Below, piece by piece: positions 55,692-64,000 of a DNA stretch of 64,000 nt. The first letter of the stretch is position 1. The number at the start of each line of letters is the position of its first letter. The position numbers were made by a program, and so were the translations under genes. This DNA is from Angiostrongylus vasorum (taxonomy: Eukaryota; Nematoda; Chromadorea; Rhabditida; Metastrongylidae), in the NCBI GenBank assembly GCA_018806985.1, contig JADANN010000365.1, positions 1,288,001 to 1,352,000 of the forward strand, written 5' to 3'. Under the pieces are notes generated by a model. That model saw nothing but the letters and a program-made list of their open reading frames with translations. It was not told the origin of the DNA and made no database searches.

Positions 55692-57480
55692 TATGCATAG
55701 ACGCCTGGAATGCGAAGTACTGATAAGCTCTATAAGGAAGACATAACGATACAAGCGAAATTATATCGACTAATAGAAAGACACTGTGTTGTTATGAGAT
55801 GATAGCAGATTTGGGGGTTAACAGATGAAGAACCTTGAGAAACCGCGACGCGTCCGCCACGCAAATAAATACTGTCCGACCTCGGACGATGTCGAGCAGG
55901 GAACAGAACAACGGAATGACTGGTAATCATAGCAGATTATCGGCAGTTATTGAACAGAATCATGCAATAGAATCACCGGAACAAGTGGAGAGTACGTTTG
56001 TGTTGTGTCGACAAAAGCTAATGTCTCTTAGTTCCCACCACCATCACTTTTAGAAGGAAAAAATGAAGCTATCGAAGACACCAGTAAATATACGAGGCGT
56101 GTAGATGAAATGGTGAGTGGGACGAGTGAATAAGGAAGAAGTGATGATAAATCGTCAGCATTTGCGCGACGTGCGATCGGACTGAGCGACTCTATCGATT
56201 TTGATTTGATTAAACGAGCGAATTCAGAGCTTGTTTACAACGGCGTCGACGTCCAATGCCGGTACCTAGCGCCGCGTCTCCGCAAACCCACCGTGCGGTC
56301 GGCCATGATCCGGAACGACGGAGCGGAGCGTCGTACTTGATGGGTGGCACGAACACAACGGTGGTACGAACGCAAGCGGATGGTGATGCACTGTCTCTGC
56401 TCCTTCGACAAACGCCTGCAGTTTGGCGGTGGAACACCGACCACGTTTGAAAGCAGGCCACTGCACGGTAGACAATGGCAGGAAGAACTAAAAAAATGGA
56501 TCATGGCTGAAGATCAAAGACCTGAAAAAGGATAAGTTTCCAATTCTTCTAAAGACCTCGCTGGTAATATTCATCTTGCTTTGAGTGATTTAGTTCCCAG
56601 GAACACAATCATTAGAATTTCAAGACGACTGTTCTTTCTCCACGATCATTGCGCGCGGCCTTCGTTTATTAAGGAAGGCGGTTTGAAGAGTATCCTATTA
56701 CATGTTTTGATTTAGTCGTCTGTTTTATAACCTTTGGGTTCAAATAAAAATCCAATTAACATCGTCCAGGTTTATAAGGTTGCTGAATCTGCTATCTCTC
56801 GGTGCTAACAAACCGATGGTGATAAATCGGTAGTAAAAGTTTTACTATTCGATGGTTCCACCACGCAAATGTGAAAGTGTTGTTCTATGGACATTTTAAA
56901 ACGTCGTATGTAGAGTATTTTAAAACCGACTTTCCTTCAACCTAGGTATGAGCAATCACTCGTAAGCTACGGATTATCCCTAAAGATTACTCGTATGTAG
57001 AATTTACATCTGAATAAAAGAGCCTTAAGCAAAGTGTCCACTTCACATTTACTCTAGGCGATTGAAGTTTTGCACTAATTTGAAAACTAAGAATCAAACA
57101 GAAACAAAAAAGTAGAACAAAGCTATAAATTACTTATGACGCCACAAAGCAATGGACATGAGAACTCTAGGATGTTTTAAGTACGAGCGTCAACATTTTA
57201 AGGGTGACGCCAGTAATTAAAATAAGTCTCGCGACCCTTGGCTTTCACCTTACTATAAGTGGTCACTTTCACCACAACAAATTACCAAATTGCGTTCACC
57301 ACTGGTTCCCTTTTTTGTTAAAGAGCTAGCGACAATCTACCATGCACAAATATCATGTTAGATTTTCTCCAATCAATCTACGGGCCTAGTGCGCTTAGCA
57401 GAACTAGGATTTAATAACCATTATTGCAATTCATCATACAAATGAGTTCTTGACAGAATTTTATTGCATTCATTACATAT
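55692..57480. other. Intergenic region upstream of the calpain gene, with a GC-rich island
   Basis: Probable promoter side of the minus-strand calpain gene. At about 56,215-56,460 base composition jumps to strongly GC- and CpG-rich (TACCTAGCGCCGCGTCTCCG, GGAACGACGGAGCGGAGCG), so frames open on both strands; I do not call any of them. The region could be a promoter or first exon, or an inserted repeat. The remainder is AT-rich with nothing recognised. Confidence 0.45.
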
Positions 57481-57483
57481 TTC

Positions 57484-57600
57484 TTTGTACGGCCTTCTTT
57501 TACGCATTCTGCGGATCCCACCACTTTTTTGACCCAGTTCGTTGTTCTCTTGCACGAAAGTCTTTCAACATGCAATCGTATACATTTCTGAGCAACCATG
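57484..57600 (-). mobile_element. SINE-C fragment
   Basis: Matches the tRNA-distal end of SINE-C (CTGCGGATCCCACCACTT, then CACGAAAGTCTTTC). The tRNA-like head is absent. It lies 3' of the phosphatase gene. Confidence 0.55.
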
Positions 57601-57928
57601 GCAAATAAATTAAGGCTTCAGCTGACCACCTGCTTTGGCTTCTGGGAGAGGGTTATATTTGCGTACTTAAAACATTATAGACGAAATAAAAAACAGCGGT
57701 CAGAAAAGAAATAAGGAGTGTAGTCTCCAACCTAAGTAGACTAAAAGGAAACTGCTCTGAGTGTTTCTCAACTGTATCGAAAGTCGAGACTATTTTGGAA
57801 AGTGAACAGCTAACTACAGCGATTTGACCGTGGAAAGAGCAATGAGAGGAACCACACACACTAAATTCAAGTGCACAGATAACCAGAGCTTCGGCACAAG
57901 AAAGGTAAGAAAGGTTCGAACATAGATG

Positions 57929-59772
57929 TCATGTGTTCTGAGAAGCGGATCGATGTAGGTACACATCCGGTAAAGGCCTCGGCATTCTTCCGGTAATCAG
58001 CGTGACTGTCGATTTTCCAATCATATGCTTCTCGAAATCAATCATTTGTCTCCAGAACCCAATGTTGGGAGAGATTATGGGTCGGACCTGAAAAACTAGC
58101 GTTCGATGTAGTAGCGTAGTGATAGCAGTTTAAAGTGATATGTCAAATGTTCCATCACGTCACTTGTTGTGACATTACCTAGGGTTTAAATTCGTGAATC
58201 AATAAATATAAATACACAAGGAGAGGTAGTTACGGTAAACACTTAATTGAAGAACTGGAAAAAAAATTAGTCAGAGTTTGGAAAACAAATTTATGACGTT
58301 TAAGTGAGCATCTCAGACTTTTTTTCACAAGAACTCTAACACAGCGTCTTTTAGTTTGAATTCTGCAGAGGCTCACAATTTCGATAAGAAGAAGAAGTCA
58401 AAAAAAAGCTTCTTCAACATAGTACTTGCTGCAGAAGATCGTTTTCTAACCAAATAAGGGGTGAAAATTAAAAAAGGGTGCGATGTCACTAGGAAGTAGT
58501 TGATCAATCAACATTTCTCATCTGAGTAGCTGAGAAAACCTCATTGTTAGCCAATTCTACAATATTTTAACCATAGACATTGAATTCGCAAAGTGCTCTT
58601 CTCTTCTTTTGCTCAGTATAGGAGTAAGACAGAAAATAACGTTTTGTTGTAACCAAATGTCGGCTAAATATCCATTTCCTATCGCAGAAGTCGACTGTAC
58701 ATATTGCTAATAGGTGGTTCAAAATGACAAGATCGAAAGAGAAACCGAACCTGATTTACGTGATAGTAAGAGTCTCTCAGTGACTTTCCTCCTTTAATGA
58801 CGAGGTACATTATTGCTAAGGTTGCACTCCTGCTGATACCGGCAGCACAATAAATCACGATTTTTCCACCCTAAACATTTTCACCAAATCCGCATAAATT
58901 TTGGTAAAGAAGGGGATGAAATCTGAATATTTCTACTACCTTGATATGAAGAGGTTTAGTGACTCATACCTTGTCTCTGGCAGCATCTATGAATTCACAG
59001 GCCTCCTCGAAGTATTTTGAGATGTTAGCGATGTTGTTATCGTCAACGTTGAACTCTTTGTACTCAATACCAGGAAACTTTTTATTCAGTCCGATATTAC
59101 TGATGTCAATTGCATGTGTTATTTGAAACTGCTTAAGCTAAAAGTGTTAAGCACTTCATACGAATTCGTAGATGTGTGTTTTATCTAGTAGTAAATTAGA
59201 AGCTTATAAACTGCTCATATATGTGTAGCGCTGCTGTAGCTGTCTATTATCCAATGAATTGGTAAAAGCAGACATTTTGTGATGCTTCAGAAATAAGGAG
59301 CATTAGAAATGGAATCTGACTTAATAAACGACAAATTTTCAAAAGGTAAGAGCACATGGATCAAGCAAGTACAAGTAAAAAAAAACCAATGATGAATATA
59401 GAAATAAGTAATGAGCAAAATGTTCTGTCTGTTACTGTGAAATAACAACTATAAAGACGTCTTTACATGTATTGTTTCGAAGATGGCAAAATATCCTAGA
59501 ATGTTTGAAGCGTGAAGAAGCAAAACAGCTACAGCTAAATTTACGACTTAGAGCAATCCAACTAAGCTATCTCGTATTGGTGCCAGTTATCTCTTATTGG
59601 TACCCATATCCTAAAGTTAACGATGATTTTTCTTCTAGGATTATTCGTTTCGTTATGAATACACACTAACCTTAGATTCAGTAATGCATCTATAGCTTGC
59701 CACATAAAGATAAGGCAACACTTCTGATATAGCACAGAGTGCATTGCTTTTTTCTGGTGGGAGAACCTCCAT
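57929..59772 (-). CDS. Atypical dual-specificity protein phosphatase (DUSP14/18/21-like)
   Basis: Small cysteine phosphatase acting on phospho-Ser/Thr/Tyr. Exons, minus strand: 59,772-59,671; 59,137-58,970; 58,870-58,751; 58,087-57,929. They are all in phase 0 and give 182 residues, a single catalytic domain without a rhodanese/CH2 region. Visible: ISEVLPYLYVASYRCITESK at the N-terminus, candidate general-acid Asp in FNVDDNNI (about 65-67), active site YCAAGISRSAT with Cys98 and the loop Arg, then SYYHVNQVRPIISPN and GFWRQMIDFEK. Odd point: the residue before the catalytic Cys is Tyr where most DUSPs have His. The open frame continues upstream of the chosen ATG to 59,850. AATAAA on the minus strand at 57,465-57,460 may be its polyadenylation signal. 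Same strand as the calpain gene, 2.2 kb apart. Confidence 0.92.
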
Positions 59773-62700
59773 TACGAACGACCGCGAAAATTTTCTATTT
59801 ACTCCTAAATAGGCATGAATATATGAGCAATAATCAGAAATGTTAGACATAGAAGATTACGTTTGCAGGAGAGAAAAGCAAAATTAAAGGAAAGTACTCC
59901 AAGCAAAGTCTATTGCTCTTTCAAGTGGGAAACACATCGAGTTGTGATTGAAAATACTGCGAGTCACTTGGGTTATCTATGACAATTAGTATTCGATAAA
60001 CAACGCTCTACTACCACTCCAGTTCCTACCGGAAGTAGACCGATCAAATCTGAGCCTGTTAGAAATTTTGGATATCTCAGCAAATTACCGCAGACCTACA
60101 ATAACTCATGAGATTCTTCCATTCTTCGTGAATTCAACGAATTGTTCTCGAACTTTGTTTTTTATGAACTTCATCTTGAGGAATTCTATGAAAACAAGAA
60201 TCTCGTCATGCTCTAGCAAACTTGTATTTATAACTACATGATGGGAAACTAGCGAACATTGGGGACCCAAAAAACGCAAAGCAAAGAACCGGCATCTTCG
60301 AGAAAGAGGATCGCAACAAAAAGAGGAATTACTCTGCTGTAGTTATCCAGAAGACTCGCCTATTTCCTAAAAGTACCTTCATCCAAAGCCAAGTCAGTTA
60401 ATGCAGCATGTAGGATTCCTCTAATAGCGTTTTATTTAGAGAGAGAACAGAGTGCGAAATTCTTCAGTGAGATCGTTCTTTTCCCCTAGGTGTGAGTATT
60501 ACATTTTGTTAGAAAAGAATTACAAGTCGGTGTCACGTTGGATAAAATACCTTGTTTTTGTGTTTTAAGGAGGTACTCATTCAAAGAAAATCCTAAATTC
60601 TTCCCAAGCAGTTCAAGGAGTAACTGCAACGACCAACAGATTTTCTCGATGTCGTAGCAAACTAGGAAGAATAAATGCGATGGAAATCGAAAGGCTATAG
60701 GCAAAGGCTCAATGTCATGATTCGATTATGAGGACTTTGGGTGATTTAGGTACACATGTAAAAACCATGTAAGTGGAAGAGGCCAAAAAAACGTGGGAAG
60801 AATGTAGTCGCCGTGAATTTTGAGAATAAGAACTTGTGTTAGCAATTACCTTTTATAGGTGCAGCGAGTTACGGGTTGTCGGGACGAAATTGTTGAAAGG
60901 TATGCTTGTTTAAGTGAGATACGAAATCACATCATTTCCACTCTTGGAGAGGAGGAAGCAATAGGAAAAACAATGGCGACACCACACTCTTTCTGCGTTA
61001 CACGTGACATCATGTTAACAGCTGATGTTTGGGATGTCACGAAAATCTCATCTGCCACACAAATAGTTAAAATAGATGGCCTGAAAAGTTCTCTCTCCAT
61101 GAGCTTGCACGTGATTCTTTTACTAGGGTGAAAACGCTTTTAAAAAAGTGTACTCGTTTAAGGTGTAATTAAACACACGATGCCAAAGTCGGGCCATAAG
61201 CCGAATTAGTTCCTAACTGGTTCTTTGGGTTAAGTAGCTCAAATGCTTGGATCATATCTAGACCACCATAATAGTCACACAGGTTATTTCGGTATTTCAG
61301 AAACATTTGCACCAAATGTACTAAAAAATGTTCCAGAAACAAACGTATTACAGGGAATTAACTAATATAAAATGATTATATGAAATAATTAACGTACAGA
61401 TTTTGCGTTTGAATTCACTGCAGTTGGCATGGTATGGAATCTGTGTCTACTTTCAATGAAATATAAATGCATTGCTATAAAGGACCATGAATTAAGTGCT
61501 TCTCTGAGAAGTTTAAAGAGGAATTATGCACCAAATCTTCTTTGGATAGGTAGGGTTACTGGAACTGCTTTTTTTGACTAGTGGCACCGATCTGAAGATT
61601 TCTCTATGTAAGGAACCAATCAGTAGCAGTTATTGAAAAGCGTAATGCTAGTTGTCAACGAGCCTGTCTCGTATTATATCAGACAGAAATAAGGAGAATT
61701 TCGACAAAGGCGAATTCTGTGGACAGAGTTGTTATCTTGAGTAGAAATGATGTGATTAAAGAATGTTAGTGGACTGTGGGCTAGTAATGCCGAACCGCTT
61801 AACGATTCCGTGGACTGTTGTTTCCCATTGTCTCGTTGTTGTTGACGCTAACAGAATCGCAAAGAGAGAACACCAATCGCCCTCCCTCATCTCGAACAGC
61901 ATGATTGCAGTCAAGAGGTTATTGATTCGCCGCTGCTTCGCAAGACGTTGGTTCCACTTTTTATTAAGATATTTCATGCACATCAATGATTTGCTTATGG
62001 TGCATGGGAAGTAATTGAGCAATTGGTAACAAAAAAGGGGAATGGAACAAATGAGTAAGTGAATTTGTTGTTACACTAAGCGGAACGCAATTTATCTTCA
62101 TGGAACAATGTTAAAAGGTTTTGCGCTCCCTTGACATAATTCCGAACTAGCGATGGTTCCACTAAACGTTGTTGTCCTTATCATATAATTATCAAATCAA
62201 TCGCTTTCATGGTCGCCTGAACAACTTGCCCTGTGGAATGATGGGAACTCTGTTTGCGTACAGACTAGTTCTGATATTAAGAACAATCAATAGGCTGAAC
62301 TACAGCATTGATTTATACATTAGCGTTGCAAAAAAATAGTGGCAGACTTTCATTGACTTTTCAGTTTTAGCTTTACAAATACATACATTATGGATGAAGC
62401 AGGAAAGGGGAACTTAATTGAGAGGAAGAACGGTGTGTGTTGTGTTCGCGCCTGAAAGAGTGGTCAGTCACCAACTTTCTGGGTCCAAACTATGTGGTTA
62501 ATTCCTTGACTTTATACGTATTCCAGCTCTGGACTACATGACAGAAACTTGTACTCTGGACACATCAAAAAAAAGTAGAAGGCGCTCAAATGGCCTTTTT
62601 CCGAAGGTGAACCGATGCACCCAACTGCAATCCGGTTTTAGTAGTTTAGATCTCCAAAGAATATCATCTGTTGAATAGGCAGTAGTATGCGTGTGAAAAG

Positions 62701-64000
62701 TAATAGGTGAACCTGTCATATAATAAGTAGGCGTGATGAAAAGTGGATGAAAAGAGAGATAGAACGACTCCCGATAGAATCAAAACGACACTCAAGTGAA
62801 GCCTCCAAAAATATAAGAAGACATTTCCGTTTCTCCTTAAATTTCGTCCGTATATTAACGACTTACCGCGCAGAGTTTTTTGCTTACGTTTAATTTACAT
62901 AGATTTTGGACTAAGTGACATGATGTTTTCAAAGCAAGAAAAATCGCATCGTTTGGCCTCATGATTTTGAAGTTAGGCGTACTGCAATGCAAGAAGATCG
63001 AAATGTCAATAAAACATAATCAGAGGTGATCGATTCCAAATATGGAATAAGAAGCTGCTTCCAAAAGTTTTGTGTCGAAGATATGAGCCTTTGTGACGAG
63101 AAAAGTTGGGTGCACTGATCAGCAATTGATGGCGACACCAATATGTGAACACAATAATTGAACCTGGTCCCCCTGAGAGCACTCTATATTATCAGGGAAA
63201 AAAGTTTACTTTGCCTGATCGGAAATCGTTTGCCATTTGAGGGAGAGGAAACTTTCAAAAGTTTTCAATAAATAACTGCTATGCGATCTGAATGATGAAC
63301 AAAATTTCTTTAACCAAAAAAAAACGACTCATTTCTCTATCCCATTGTGATATCAAATGAAAAAAAGGAAGCTCCATGATAATTGGTACCATCTACAGAA
63401 ATGTTTGGAGTGGAATAAAAGTCATGATTTCCAGAGCCGAATTCGCATCAGAAGAAGGTTACGTGAACGTTCGGTGTTCTGTAGGTGGGTTAGTGCGCTA
63501 CAACTCTGAATATTGGCGAAACGATCACAACAGAGAAGTCATGAAACTGATGAAATATATCAGAAATTAGGAATCCATCGCCAGATGACTGCCGCTTTTT
63601 TAAAGCTTACTTTCTACACAAGCTCTCTGACAGAGCCTTTGTAGAACTACATTACCATCTCTAATGTCCTTGTTAAAGATGATCAATGCGACAGATAGGA
63701 GCTTACACTTTATGCAAAAAAGACAGTGAACGATGTGTTGCTAGAATGAATGTTCAATTTTAGTGAAGCTTTCCAATTACCACCAAGCACCATTTATTAA
63801 GAAGATCAAATGTAAACAATCACAGATAAAAAAGCAATAACAATCTGCTATGCTGAGGATAGCATTAACAGTAACATCATGTTGGCGTTTCACACATATT
63901 TGGTGCAGCACCATTTCAAAGAATAGGGCGGTTACCAAACAAAAATGTTTCAAAAACCACTTCAACAGCGGGATTGTGAGCATCGCAGTGCTGAGCATAA
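59773..64000. other. Right edge, no gene recognised
   Basis: About 4.2 kb upstream of the phosphatase. Open stretches at 60,859-61,131 (plus, after a TTTTATAG acceptor-like site), 61,756-62,022 (open on both strands) and 63,376-63,570 (plus) are longer than average but match no family I know. No repeat of the families above was found. Confidence 0.4.

Overview
The window reads as nuclear DNA of a clade V (rhabditid/strongylid, hookworm-like) nematode. Genes are split into exons of about 60-320 bp, acceptors follow the worm TTTTCAG type, introns reach several kb and are packed with short interspersed repeats, and the recognisable proteins match nematode families down to small details (a RAB-6.2-type tail ending CWC, TRA-3-type calpain, patched-related protein). 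I place it only at that level; the species cannot be read from the sequence.

Layout. 1-13,439 is mostly unassigned, repeat-bearing DNA with one plausible secreted-protein first exon on the minus strand (1,508-1,708). 13,440-18,932 (minus) is a complete six-exon rab-6.2-type GTPase gene. Divergent from it, 19,686-25,271 (plus) and 25,476-31,769 (plus) are two tandem medium-chain-type acyl-CoA dehydrogenase genes of nine exons each, only 204 bp apart, possibly an operon. 31,770-36,681 is intergenic and holds a 2.6-kb inverted-repeat structure. 36,682-44,072 (plus) is a three-exon patched-related (PTR) transporter-like gene. It converges on 44,437-55,691 (minus), a twelve-exon calpain-5/TRA-3-type protease with all three catalytic residues and a C-terminal C2 domain. 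57,929-59,772 (minus) is a four-exon atypical dual-specificity phosphatase. 59,773-64,000 has no gene I can name. All splice models were assembled by eye; reading frames close exactly over every listed exon.

Mobile DNA is the other main content. One tRNA-derived SINE family (here SINE-A, about 285 bp, TTTATCC tail) has about ten copies on both strands, mostly inside introns. A second tRNA-headed family (SINE-C) has two near-complete copies and one fragment, and a mosaic relative (SINE-B) has two. A decayed Penelope-like retroelement lies in intron 4 of the calpain gene (51.4-52.3 kb), with GIY-YIG endonuclease remnants between inverted repeats. Hammerhead-ribozyme-like cores occur there and at two other places (12.2-12.4 kb, 22.8 kb).

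The genes do not form one pathway: vesicle traffic (RAB-6), mitochondrial fatty-acid beta-oxidation (the two dehydrogenases), sterol/lipid-related membrane transport (PTR), calcium protease signalling (TRA-3-like; sex determination in C. elegans) and protein dephosphorylation. I found no convincing new multi-gene system; the most distinctive signals are the SINE families, the hammerhead-bearing Penelope remnants and the tandem dehydrogenase pair.
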